12,251 nt of DNA from Candidatus Omnitrophota bacterium (GTDB taxonomy: Bacteria > Omnitrophota > Gorgyraeia > Tantalellales > Tantalellaceae), in assembly GCA_013204685.1 (NCBI GenBank), contig JABMSC010000139.1:1-12251 (forward strand), given 5' to 3'. A program made the translations under genes and the position numbers. Shown piece by piece: positions 1-6,443 of this stretch (position 1 is the stretch's first letter; each line of letters opens with the position of its first letter). The notes under the pieces are model-generated. The model worked only from the letters and a program-made list of their open reading frames with translations, was not told the DNA's origin and did not search any database.

Positions 1-968
1 ACTCTATTCGAATAACCCCATTCGTTGTCATACCATCCAATAACTTTTACCATTGTCTTTCCAATGGTCATAGTTGAAAGTGCATCAAAAATACATGAAT
101 GAGGGTTACCGATCATATCAAATGATACCAGCGGTTCATCGCAATATTCCATGATACCTTTAAGGTCAGATTCTGAAGCTTTTTTCATGGCTTCATTTAC
201 AGCCTCGGCCGTAACTTCTTTTTCGGTCCGGGCAACGAAATCCACGATGGAAGCATCCTTAACGGGTACTCTCATGGCCATACCGTTCAGCTTACCGTTA
301 AGTTCGGGTATGATCTTTCCTACGGCTTTAGCGGCGCCTGTGGTTGTCGGTATTATGCTCACAGCTGCTGCGCGTGCTCTCCTCAGGTCAGAATGAGGAA
401 GATCCAGTATGCTCTGATCATTCGTATAGGCATGTACTGTTGTCATAAGTCCGTCTTTAAGACCAAAATTATCGTTCAGAACCTTGACCATAGGGGCCAG
501 GCAATTCGTCGTACAGGACGCATTGGATACTATCTGATCCGCATCTCTTAATGCTTCGTCATTCACGCCCAGGACGATCATATTGTCTATCTCATCCTTG
601 GCAGGGACCGTCAGTATAACTTTTTTCGCTCCGGCTTCAAGATGAAGCGCAACCTTTTCTCTTGTTCTGAAAACACCGGTAGATTCGATAACTACCTGTA
701 CCCCTTCCTTTCCCCAGGGAAGTTCGGCAGGATTTTTAATGCTCAATATTTCTATCTCTTTACCGTTAACAACTATAGAAGTGTCTTTAGCTTCAACGGT
801 GCCATTGAATTTACCGTGCACAGAATCATATTTAAGAAGATGCGCCAATGTCTTGGCATCCGTAAGGTCGTTTATCGCAACGACTTCAAATCCGCCTCTT
901 TCCTGCATAATCCTGAAAGCGGCTCTTCCTATTCTTCCAAAACCATTAATGCCTACTTTTACTGCCAT
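1..968 (-). CDS. gap: Glyceraldehyde-3-phosphate dehydrogenase, type I (3' end off window)
   Basis: Glycolytic enzyme that oxidises and phosphorylates glyceraldehyde-3-phosphate to 1,3-bisphosphoglycerate with NAD+, in the cytosol. Reading from ATG at 968 gives 322 residues before the left edge. The family is usually about 330 to 340 residues, so roughly a dozen are missing. The N-terminus carries the Rossmann start VGINGFGRIGR. The catalytic cysteine is Cys152 in SNASCTTNCLAP and the catalytic histidine is His179 in VHAYTNDQ. The substrate-binding stretch with TTTGAAKAV and the C-terminal WYDNEWGYSNR are also visible. The aspartate in AINDLTD fits NAD+ preference. The start is fixed by a strong Shine-Dalgarno AGGAGGGG (975-982) six bases upstream. 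It has its own promoter (1046-1074) and a leader of about 70 bases, so it is probably expressed apart from fmt. In many bacteria pgk and tpiA follow; that would lie off the left edge and cannot be seen here. Confidence 0.97.
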   Translation of the reverse strand, partial: MAVKVGINGFGRIGRAAFRIMQERGGFEVVAINDLTDAKTLAHLLKYDSVHGKFNGTVEAKDTSIVVNGKEIEILSIKNPAELPWGKEGVQVVIESTGVFRTREKVALHLEAGAKKVILTVPAKDEIDNMIVLGVNDEALRDADQIVSNASCTTNCLAPMVKVLNDNFGLKDGLMTTVHAYTNDQSILDLPHSDLRRARAAAVSIIPTTTGAAKAVGKIIPELNGKLNGMAMRVPVKDASIVDFVARTEKEVTAEAVNEAMKKASESDLKGIMEYCDEPLVSFDMIGNPHSCIFDALSTMTIGKTMVKVIGWYDNEWGYSNR

Positions 969-1045
969 TTTCTACCCCTCCTGTTCTTGTTATTACAATC
1001 AAAGTGGTACATAAACTTATATGTATTTATACAAATTGAAAGAGT

Positions 1046-1074
1046 ATTATATAATCATAACCCATTACAATCAA
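1046..1074 (-). promoter_or_regulatory. Sigma-70-type promoter for gap
   Basis: Read on the minus strand there is a -35 box TTGATT (1069-1074, four of six consensus bases), a 17-bp spacer, and a perfect -10 box TATAAT (1046-1051). This predicts a transcript start near 1039 and a 5' leader of about 70 bases before the gap ATG at 968. The surrounding spacer is AT-rich compared with the genes. Spacing and box quality are what one expects for strong constitutive expression of a glycolytic gene. No clear operator was seen. Confidence 0.75.
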
Positions 1075-1109
1075 CAAGTTTTTCATGAAATTTACTTGAA
1101 ATGCATAAG

Positions 1110-1126
1110 ACCTTGCAAAACAAGGT
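1110..1126. repeat. Small perfect inverted repeat in the fmt-gap spacer
   Basis: ACCTTG (1110-1115) and CAAGGT (1121-1126) form a 6-bp stem with a 5-base loop, between the fmt stop codon and the gap promoter. In the direction of fmt transcription it is not followed by a T-run, so it is a poor candidate for an intrinsic terminator. It could be a weak terminator, a protein site or chance. Confidence 0.3.
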
Positions 1127-1184
1127 GTTATGGATATTTTGATGTGTTTTTAGCTGCGGATTTTGATTGATCTATCGGATCTCA

Positions 1185-2117
1185 CTACCCCAGAACGATG
1201 CCTTTCCCGGTACGATATCCTTTTAAAAATTCACTTGATGGCATAACCCTCTTACCTTCCATCTGCAGTTTATTGATTTTTATAGCCCCGTCACCGGTTT
1301 TAACGATAAATTCATTTTTATCACAAATTGTGCCCGGGGCTAAAGCTTCGGTAATATTATTGGCATCTTCCGCTTCCAATATTTTTAATGTTTTTCCCTC
1401 AAGATAAGTAAAAGCAACCGGCCACGGTTTAAGACCTTTTGTTTTACAGATAATCCTTGAAGAGGTCAGCGACCAATCGATTTGACCGTCCTCTTTTTTA
1501 AGTTTCGGGGCATATGATGCTGCGCTTTCATCCTGAGGTGAAAAAGATTCAGTGCCGGATTCGATCTCTTCTAACGCTTTTATTAATAGTTCGACCCCTT
1601 TGAGTGAAAGTTTATCCAAAAGAACCTCAGCATCATCTTCCTTCGCAACTGTAAGCTTCTCCTGCATTATCACTTCACCGGCATCCATCCTCTCATCAAT
1701 TTTTATCACAGTATTCCCCGTTTCACTCTCTCCGTTTATAACCGTCCAGTTAACAGGAGACGCCCCTCTATATTTTGGCAGGAGCGAGGGATGCAGGTTT
1801 ATGCAATATTTCTTTGGAATATCAAGCACCTCCCGGCTCAATATCTGGCCGTAATCGATAACCACAAAAAGATCGGTATCTCTTTCCCTTAAAGAAGAGA
1901 TAAATGATCTATCGGATGCTTTTACAGGCTGCAGCACACCTGCAGCAGGTGCTGCCTGTTCAATAAATGCCTTAACAGGTGACGCCTGGATATTCCAGCC
2001 CCGGCCTTTTTTTCTGTCCGGCTGGGTGACGACCGCCACTATCTCGTGATCGCTTTCGAGGAGTTTCTTTAATGATGGAAGTCCGAATTTTCCCGTTCCG
2101 AAAAAAACTATACGCAT
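1185..2117 (-). CDS. fmt: Methionyl-tRNA formyltransferase
   Basis: Transfers a formyl group from 10-formyltetrahydrofolate to Met-tRNA(fMet) for translation initiation; cytosolic. The predicted protein has 310 residues, close to the usual 310 to 320. It starts MRIVFFGTGKFG, the typical N-terminus of the formyltransferase domain. The family's catalytic Asn-His-Asp set is present: Asn107 and His109 in INLHPSLLP, then Asp145 in ERMDAGE. The RGASPVNW segment is the substrate-loop region. The last ~100 residues, starting around KGLKPWPVAF, match the C-terminal OB-fold-like tRNA-binding domain, which sets it apart from sugar formyltransferases. The reading frame stays open upstream to 2192, but those 25 codons run through the inverted-repeat spacer and lack a family match, so I start at 2117. 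It lies downstream of priA across a 258-bp repeat-filled spacer. No peptide deformylase gene (def), a common fmt neighbour, is present between them. Confidence 0.96.
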   Translation of the reverse strand: MRIVFFGTGKFGLPSLKKLLESDHEIVAVVTQPDRKKGRGWNIQASPVKAFIEQAAPAAGVLQPVKASDRSFISSLRERDTDLFVVIDYGQILSREVLDIPKKYCINLHPSLLPKYRGASPVNWTVINGESETGNTVIKIDERMDAGEVIMQEKLTVAKEDDAEVLLDKLSLKGVELLIKALEEIESGTESFSPQDESAASYAPKLKKEDGQIDWSLTSSRIICKTKGLKPWPVAFTYLEGKTLKILEAEDANNITEALAPGTICDKNEFIVKTGDGAIKINKLQMEGKRVMPSSEFLKGYRTGKGIVLG

Positions 2118-2123
2118 TGTATT

Positions 2124-2135
2124 CTCTCTTTCCTC
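2124..2135 (-). promoter_or_regulatory. Ribosome binding site setting the fmt start
   Basis: The minus strand reads GAGGAAAGAGAG just before the ATG at 2117. GAGAG lies 6 bases and AGGA 13 bases upstream of that codon. Together with the family N-terminus this supports initiation at 2117 and not at the upstream in-frame start at 2192. Confidence 0.6.
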
Positions 2136-2192
2136 ATATTTGAACTCGAAGTGTCCTATTCTTATCGCCTGGTGCGGGTTACTCCGTGCCAA

Positions 2193-2279
2193 GCGGGCAG
2201 TGGACTGTGTTCCGTGCGAGTTCCGCAGGCCCGAAGGGCCGAGGACTGTTTGAGCACCGGAATACAGTCCACTGCCCGC
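2193..2279. repeat. Long inverted repeat 1 (priA-fmt spacer)
   Basis: The left arm 2193-2217 pairs with the right arm 2254-2279. There are 16 perfect pairs at the base (GCGGGCAGTGGACTGT with its complement), one mismatch (2209/2263), five more pairs (TTCCG/CGGAA), and TGC/GCA with a bulged C at 2257. The enclosed segment has its own 5-bp stem, GGCCC-GAA-GGGCC (2228-2240). The transcript of either strand would form a long branched hairpin. No T-run follows in the direction of priA/fmt transcription, so it is not a classic terminator. The shape fits a non-autonomous palindromic repeat (REP/MITE-like) or an RNA-processing or stabilising hairpin between two genes. Confidence 0.85.
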
Positions 2280-2331
2280 CGAATAGAGATTGCTTCGTCG
2301 GCCTTTCGTCCTCCTCGCAATAAAATTCGGC
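2278..2331. repeat. Inverted repeat 2, REP/MITE-like element (copy A)
   Basis: Outer arms GCCGAAT (2278-2284) and ATTCGGC (2325-2331) enclose inner arms ATTGC (2289-2293) and GCAAT (2317-2321). Positions 2286-2300 (GAGATTGCTTCGTCG) and 2314-2321 (CTCGCAAT) recur exactly at 5163-5177 and 5209-5216 in the spacer upstream of the uracil-DNA glycosylase gene. Conserved ends with a variable middle are typical of a dispersed palindromic intergenic element. From memory, closely similar elements are scattered through many bacterial draft genomes. It overlaps the ends of inverted repeats 1 and 3 by two or three bases. Confidence 0.75.
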
Positions 2332-2370
2332 CATATAACTTATGTCGCTATCGCTCCATAAGTTATGGCC
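2329..2370. repeat. Inverted repeat 3 at the priA 3' end
   Basis: Left arm 2329-2344 (GGCCATATAACTTATG) pairs with right arm 2357-2370 (CATAAGTTATGGCC), perfect apart from a two-base bulge (TA) in the left arm. The loop is 12 bases. The right arm ends only 5 bp from the priA stop codon, so the priA message would end in this hairpin. There is no following T-run. It may protect the priA 3' end or simply be an inserted palindrome. Confidence 0.8.
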
Positions 2371-2375
2371 TCACT

Positions 2376-4367
2376 TTACATCGTCATAGGATCGATATCA
2401 ACCGCCATGAACACGCCCGGCCCTTTTCGAAACCCTTTTATTGCCGGCTTTATCTTCTTTACCAGAGTTTCCCTGTCCTCGCCTTTAACAATTATATTCC
2501 ACCGGTAAAATCCCCTTAGTTTCTCCATCGGCGACGGAACGGGACCTATCATATTTATACCCGGTATCTTTTTCTTTAATAATTTTGCTAAGCGCTCAGT
2601 ACTTTTTATCACATTCTCTTCCTTTTTTGATCTGAGTGTTATTTTTGCAAGTGTCACAAATGGCGGAAAAAGAAGTTCACGTCTTGCATTTACTTCCTCG
2701 GAGTAAAAACTATGAAAATCATGTTTGGCGGCCCACTTTATGGCATAATGTTCCGGCGTGAACGTCTGGACAACCACCTCTCCCCCAAGGTCGCTCCGGC
2801 CGGCTCTTCCCGCAACCTGTGTGATCAGGTTAAACGTCCTCTCCCCGGACCTGAAGTCCGGCAAATTAAGATTGGCATCCGCCGATACAACACCTACCAT
2901 GGTTACTTTCGGGAAATCCAGCCCCTTAGCTATCATCTGCGTTCCTACAATGATATCCAGTTCATGTTTAGTGAACTTCTTGAGCACTTTGTCATGAGCG
3001 CCCCTCTTGGACATCGTATCCGAATCCATGCGTTCGATCCTTGCTTCGGGAAATATCTTTTTAAGTTCCGTTTCCACCTTCTGGGTTCCCGTTCCCTTGT
3101 ACATCAAATAATCTCCGTTGCAATCCGGACATATTTCTATAGGAGCCATCCTCACATTACAATAATGGCAAATAAGTTCATTTTTTGTTTTATGAAACAC
3201 CATGGGGGAATCACATTTGGGACATTTCATAACAAATCCGCATTTCCTGCAAAGCACGAACGTGGAAAAGCCCCTTCTGTTCAGGAAGATCAAGGCCTGC
3301 TGTTTTTTCGCGAGATCCTTCCTCAAAACATCGGTCATAACACTTGAAACCACTGTCTTGCCGCTCCTGGTGTCGAACTCCATGCGCATGTCCACAAGTT
3401 TAACTTTAGGAAGCTCTTTTTCACTGATCCTCTGTGTGAGCTCTATCAGGTGGTATGCGCCACTCATGGCTTTATGGTATGATTCGAGCGAAGGCGTTGC
3501 CGAGCCCAGTATTACAGGTGCATTTGATATCCGCGCCCTTTCTATAGCCACGTCTCTTGCATGATAGCGGGGAACATCTTCCTGCTTGTAACTGGGTTCG
3601 GGCTCTTCGTCCACAATAAAGAGACCCGGATCCTCAAGCGGGCTGAAAATTGCCGAACGCGGGCCCACTACAACACGTGCCTCTCCATCCTTTATTCTTT
3701 TCCATTCATTGAACTTGGCGCTCTGAAGCATTTTTGAATGAAAAACCGCCACCTTATCCCCGAATCTTGATGCGAAACGTTCAACCGTCTGCGGTGTGAG
3801 CGATATCTCCGGAACAAGGATCACGCCGGACTTTCCTTTCGAAAGAACGTTTTCCATCGCCTGAAGGTATATTTCTGTTTTTCCGCTGCCGGTTATCCCG
3901 TGCAGGAGAAAAACCTCATGACGCTTTTCATCCAGGCATTTGTGTATATCATCAAGTACTTTTTTCTGTTCACGATTGGGCTTATGCGGCTCGGTCGGAA
4001 CGACCTCGAGGGCTTCCTCTTCTACTCTGGTGGTCATTGATATCTTTCCATGCTTAAGAGGGCCCGGTATCATGGCTTCCAGTGCTTCACCCCACGAACA
4101 GAAATAATTATCTTTGATCCATCCGGCAAGATCTATAAGCTCTTTGGTAAAGATCGGCTCCTCATCTATTACATCAATAAGAGGACGCGGATTTTCGACC
4201 ATGGGTTTATTCTCGAGCTTTACAATATACCCCACACGTTTAGTGCTTCTGAAAGGTATATGCACCCTTTTGCCTATTTCGGGGGAATATTCCACATTAT
4301 CAGGCACCGCATACTGGAAGGTACGGTCAATCGGCAGGCTTGTGATCACTTCGACGTATTTGGTCAT
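2376..4367 (-). CDS. priA: Primosomal protein N' (replication restart helicase PriA)
   Basis: DNA-dependent ATPase and 3'-5' helicase that recognises stalled forks and reloads the replisome. The 663 residues are a little short for a family commonly around 730 to 800. Residues 1-100 resemble the 3'-end-binding domain (TKYVEVITSLPIDRTFQYAV). Walker A is GITGSGKT (157-164), motif II is VDEEPEPSYKQED (from 252) and motif III is GSATPS (288-293). Eight zinc-binding cysteines are intact: C373, C376, C382, C385, C400, C403, C413 and C416. Motifs V and VI are GTQMIAKGLDFPKV and QVAGRAGR (517-524). A C-terminal domain ends near DIDPMTM. Motif II normally reads DEEH; here the fourth residue is Pro256 (CCC), one base from a His codon (CAC). 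The ATG overlaps the stop of the uracil-DNA glycosylase gene by 4 bp (ATGA), so the two are probably translationally coupled. Confidence 0.97.
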   Translation of the reverse strand: MTKYVEVITSLPIDRTFQYAVPDNVEYSPEIGKRVHIPFRSTKRVGYIVKLENKPMVENPRPLIDVIDEEPIFTKELIDLAGWIKDNYFCSWGEALEAMIPGPLKHGKISMTTRVEEEALEVVPTEPHKPNREQKKVLDDIHKCLDEKRHEVFLLHGITGSGKTEIYLQAMENVLSKGKSGVILVPEISLTPQTVERFASRFGDKVAVFHSKMLQSAKFNEWKRIKDGEARVVVGPRSAIFSPLEDPGLFIVDEEPEPSYKQEDVPRYHARDVAIERARISNAPVILGSATPSLESYHKAMSGAYHLIELTQRISEKELPKVKLVDMRMEFDTRSGKTVVSSVMTDVLRKDLAKKQQALIFLNRRGFSTFVLCRKCGFVMKCPKCDSPMVFHKTKNELICHYCNVRMAPIEICPDCNGDYLMYKGTGTQKVETELKKIFPEARIERMDSDTMSKRGAHDKVLKKFTKHELDIIVGTQMIAKGLDFPKVTMVGVVSADANLNLPDFRSGERTFNLITQVAGRAGRSDLGGEVVVQTFTPEHYAIKWAAKHDFHSFYSEEVNARRELLFPPFVTLAKITLRSKKEENVIKSTERLAKLLKKKIPGINMIGPVPSPMEKLRGFYRWNIIVKGEDRETLVKKIKPAIKGFRKGPGVFMAVDIDPMTM

Positions 4368-5062
4368 GGTTGCTTCTTGTGCCTGGGCACTTTAAGCCCA
4401 AGTTCCTTGGCGACGACCTGCATGTCTATCCACACATCTTTCTTCGCGCCCGGATTGCGCAATAGATATGCCGGGTGATATGTAGGCATGAGCTTTATGC
4501 CCTGGTAATCATAAAACTTTCCACGTAATTTGCTGATCGGCGTTTCTGTGTTTAAAAGCGTCTGGGCGGCGAACTTGCCGAGGGCGAAAATAACCTTGGG
4601 CTTTATGAGCTCCACCTGCTTTATCAAGTATGGTGAACACATGGCTATTTCATCGGGTAAAGGATTTCGGTTGTCGGGGGGACGGCATTTCAGGATATTT
4701 CCAATAAACACGTCCTCTCTTTTTAGACCAATTGCCTCTATTATCATGGTCAAGAGCTTCCCGGCCCTTCCGACAAAAGGCAAGCCCTGTTTATCTTCTT
4801 CCCTGCCGGGAGCCTCGCCGATAAACATAAGATCCGCTTTCGGGTTTCCATCACCGAAAACATAATTAGTGTTGGTTTCAGCAAGACTGCACCTACGGCA
4901 GGCTGAAACTTTTTCTTTTAGCTCAGGCAATGTAATGTTTTTCTTTGTCGGTTTGTTTTTTGTCATCTTCTCCCTGTCTATTATTAGTTCTTTCACGCCA
5001 GCAAGCTCCTCTGCTTCCATGGTTTTCTTCACACTGTTCATGATATCGCTTATATTCGTCAC
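4364..5062 (-). CDS. udg: Family 4 uracil-DNA glycosylase (Fe-S type)
   Basis: Removes uracil from DNA, starting base-excision repair of deaminated cytosine. It belongs to the 'SPO1 DNA polymerase-related' uracil-DNA glycosylase group. The 232 residues consist of a ~45-residue charged, Lys-rich N-terminal extension followed by the catalytic domain. Iron-sulphur ligands expected of the family are visible: C55 and C58 (CRRC), C126 (LKCRPP) and C142 (MCSPYL). The active-site motif is GEAPGREED (82-90), the PFVGRAG loop follows, and the DNA-binding motif is THPAYLLRNP-like (YHPAYLLRNP, with His196). It starts with GTG at 5062, backed by GGAGAG six bases upstream; an ATG at residue 8 is the alternative. 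The overlap with priA makes a two-gene DNA-maintenance unit. The region just upstream is a repeat-filled 208-bp spacer with no obvious promoter. Confidence 0.93.
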   Translation of the reverse strand: MTNISDIMNSVKKTMEAEELAGVKELIIDREKMTKNKPTKKNITLPELKEKVSACRRCSLAETNTNYVFGDGNPKADLMFIGEAPGREEDKQGLPFVGRAGKLLTMIIEAIGLKREDVFIGNILKCRPPDNRNPLPDEIAMCSPYLIKQVELIKPKVIFALGKFAAQTLLNTETPISKLRGKFYDYQGIKLMPTYHPAYLLRNPGAKKDVWIDMQVVAKELGLKVPRHKKQP

Positions 5063-5068
5063 TTTTAG

Positions 5069-5074
5069 CTCTCC
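5069..5074 (-). promoter_or_regulatory. Ribosome binding site for the GTG start of the uracil-DNA glycosylase
   Basis: GGAGAG on the minus strand sits six bases before the GTG at 5062. It favours GTG over the in-frame ATG seven codons further on, which has no comparable purine-rich site. Confidence 0.6.
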
Positions 5075-5080
5075 AATTTA

Positions 5081-5108
5081 GTTCGTGGATCGTGGTTCGT
5101 GGTTCGTG
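5081..5108. repeat. Seven-base tandem repeat, four copies
   Basis: On the plus strand four consecutive heptamers read GTTCGTG, GATCGTG, GTTCGTG, GTTCGTG (5081-5087, 5088-5094, 5095-5101, 5102-5108), followed by a decayed fifth (GCTCGGA). It lies immediately upstream of the glycosylase ribosome binding site. Such arrays can change copy number by slippage, and this one is in the leader of the udg-priA unit, but no effect can be read from the sequence. Confidence 0.8.
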
Positions 5109-5162
5109 GCTCGGAGCAGTTAGCTCGCCCTCCTTGTTGCTAGCTTGGTCTCGCCCGGTATT

Positions 5163-5220
5163 GAGATTGCTTCGTCGCTTGGCTCACCTTCGATCACAGA
5201 TGTCGCTTCTCGCAATGACG
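5163..5220. repeat. REP/MITE-like palindromic element (copy B)
   Basis: Begins GAGATTGCTTCGTCG (5163-5177) and ends CTCGCAATGACG (5209-5220). ATTGC at 5166-5170 pairs with GCAAT at 5212-5216. The 15-base left end and 8-base right end (5209-5216) are identical to those of the element at 2286-2321, while the middle is longer and different. Next to it is a GC-alternating perfect palindrome, AGCGCGCGCT (5222-5231). No coding potential was seen. Confidence 0.75.
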
Positions 5221-5243
5221 GAGCGCGCGCTTCCACCTAAACA

Positions 5244-5281
5244 CTAACCGCTATACGCTAACCGCTATTTTTATCCGCTAT
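5244..5281. repeat. 11-bp direct repeat running into the glycosyltransferase 3' end
   Basis: CTAACCGCTAT occurs at 5244-5254 and again at 5258-5268. Its CCGCTAT core appears a third time at 5275-5281, giving spacings of 14 and 13 bases. The third copy lies inside the last codons of the glycosyltransferase gene, whose stop codon is 5271-5273. The repeat therefore supplies part of its coding end. Confidence 0.75.
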
Positions 5282-6401
5282 TACTCACTTCTCCCAGCAC
5301 TATCTCCACTATTCTTTCCGCGGCATCCGGCCTGCGCACCTTTTGAACAGCCGACTTAAAAGATCCATAAACCCCGGGGGAAAGGAGCATTTCATCCGCT
5401 ATTACAGGGATGTCCTTTATCTTTCGGGCCCTTTTTGCGGATCCGCTTGATATAAGCATGCGTTCGTTCCAGTCTTCCTGGCCCGGGATGGACCCAAAGA
5501 GTATCATCGGAAGACGCATATCCAGTGCTTCCGTCACGCTTATGCCCCCGGCCTTTGTTATCATTATATCGGAGATCGACATAAGCTCCGCTACTTTATC
5601 AGTAAAGGCGAAAAGTATTACCGGATAATTTAATTTTTTTCTTAAGATCTCTATATCCTTATATACGGCTTTATTGTGCCCGCAAACTGCTATCACCTGG
5701 ATATCTGCCCGGCATTTATTGAGAGCCAAAAGCATATGTTCCATGGGCCCGACACCAAATCCACCGGTCATGAGGAATATCGTTTTTCTCTCTTTATCTG
5801 CGCCGTATTCTTCGCGCAAGCGGTCTTCATCAAAGTTGGTTCTGAATTCTTCTGTGGTAGAGATGCCTGTTACATCAATTTTATCCTCAGGGATACCTCT
5901 TTTTGTGAATTCCAGGAGAGTAGAATCTGCTCCTACAAAATATCTATCCGTGGAATCTGAAAGCCAAAAACTATGCGGCCCGTAATCCGTAACAAGGGCA
6001 AATAGTTTCGCCCGCACTTTATCTCTCTTTTTAAGAATATCGGCAATACTGGTCAGAAAAAAGTGTGTTGCAACTACGGCATCAGGCGCTTTTTTAACAA
6101 GTGCTTCTTCAAGTCCGGACAGGCCCCTGTAATCCAGGAAGCTTCTTATTTTTTTTGTTAAAAAATCTACCAGTGGCTGGTTCGAAAACCAGTACCCCGC
6201 CCCCCAAAGCAGCTTCGCACGCGTCATCAGGAAGACATAAAAATCCGTATATAGGAACCTGTAAAATGGAGCAGCATACTCCAGAACATCAATTGCTTCC
6301 ACTTGTACATTTTTATGCCTTTTAAAGACATCCAGAAGAGCCAATGCGGCTTTTTTATGCCCCATTCCGGCAGTCGAATATAAAATGATGATTTTTCTCA
6401 T
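5271..6401 (-). CDS. MGDG synthase / UgtP-like glycosyltransferase (GT28 family)
   Basis: Predicted membrane-associated glycosyltransferase of the group that adds hexose to diacylglycerol or a related lipid acceptor from a UDP-sugar. The 376 residues fit the family. The N-terminal half shows the MGDG-synthase-type start ILYSTAGMGHKKAA (Gly12-x-Gly14-His15). An amphipathic aromatic stretch, FYRFLYTDFYVFLMTRAKLLWGAGYWF-like in character (about 46-72), may touch the membrane. TDYGPHSFW (138-146) follows. The C-terminal half has GGFGVGPM (213-220) and the nucleotide-sugar site TKAGGISVTEA (282-292) with PGQE (306-309). No signal peptide is evident. No clear Shine-Dalgarno precedes the ATG, but the family N-terminus makes the start secure. 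It is the last gene of the sugar cluster, 42 bp after gmhB. The donor and lipid acceptor are not determined by sequence alone; MurG is excluded by the N-terminal domain type. Confidence 0.85.
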   Translation of the reverse strand: MRKIIILYSTAGMGHKKAALALLDVFKRHKNVQVEAIDVLEYAAPFYRFLYTDFYVFLMTRAKLLWGAGYWFSNQPLVDFLTKKIRSFLDYRGLSGLEEALVKKAPDAVVATHFFLTSIADILKKRDKVRAKLFALVTDYGPHSFWLSDSTDRYFVGADSTLLEFTKRGIPEDKIDVTGISTTEEFRTNFDEDRLREEYGADKERKTIFLMTGGFGVGPMEHMLLALNKCRADIQVIAVCGHNKAVYKDIEILRKKLNYPVILFAFTDKVAELMSISDIMITKAGGISVTEALDMRLPMILFGSIPGQEDWNERMLISSGSAKRARKIKDIPVIADEMLLSPGVYGSFKSAVQKVRRPDAAERIVEIVLGEVSNSG

Positions 6402-6443
6402 AATGTTAAATCAGTATGGTGGGCGCGCTAATTGTGCCTTACG

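Noticed and set aside
642..1088. Plus-strand open frame of 148 codons antisense to gap
   Set aside because: It is a shadow of the strongly conserved gap frame, has no recognisable domain and runs into the gap promoter region.
1110..1126. Intrinsic terminator for fmt
   Set aside because: The stem is only 6 bp and no T-run follows in the direction of transcription. It is kept only as a small inverted repeat.
2118..2192. In-frame N-terminal extension of fmt to a start at 2192
   Set aside because: The 25 extra codons lie in the spacer beside inverted repeat 1 and do not resemble Fmt. The ATG at 2117 begins the canonical MRIVFFGTG sequence and has a purine-rich ribosome site.
2712..3347. Plus-strand open frame of 211 codons antisense to priA
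   Set aside because: It is antisense to the conserved helicase and zinc-binding regions, with low-complexity composition and no family pattern; a shadow frame.
5081..5115. CRISPR array
   Set aside because: The units are 7 bp, contiguous, without spacers, and no cas genes are near. It is a simple tandem repeat.
5128..5135. Strong Shine-Dalgarno-like AAGGAGGG on the minus strand in the repeat spacer
   Set aside because: No start codon lies within usable distance and no open frame follows before the glycosylase start, so it is probably part of the repeat sequence.
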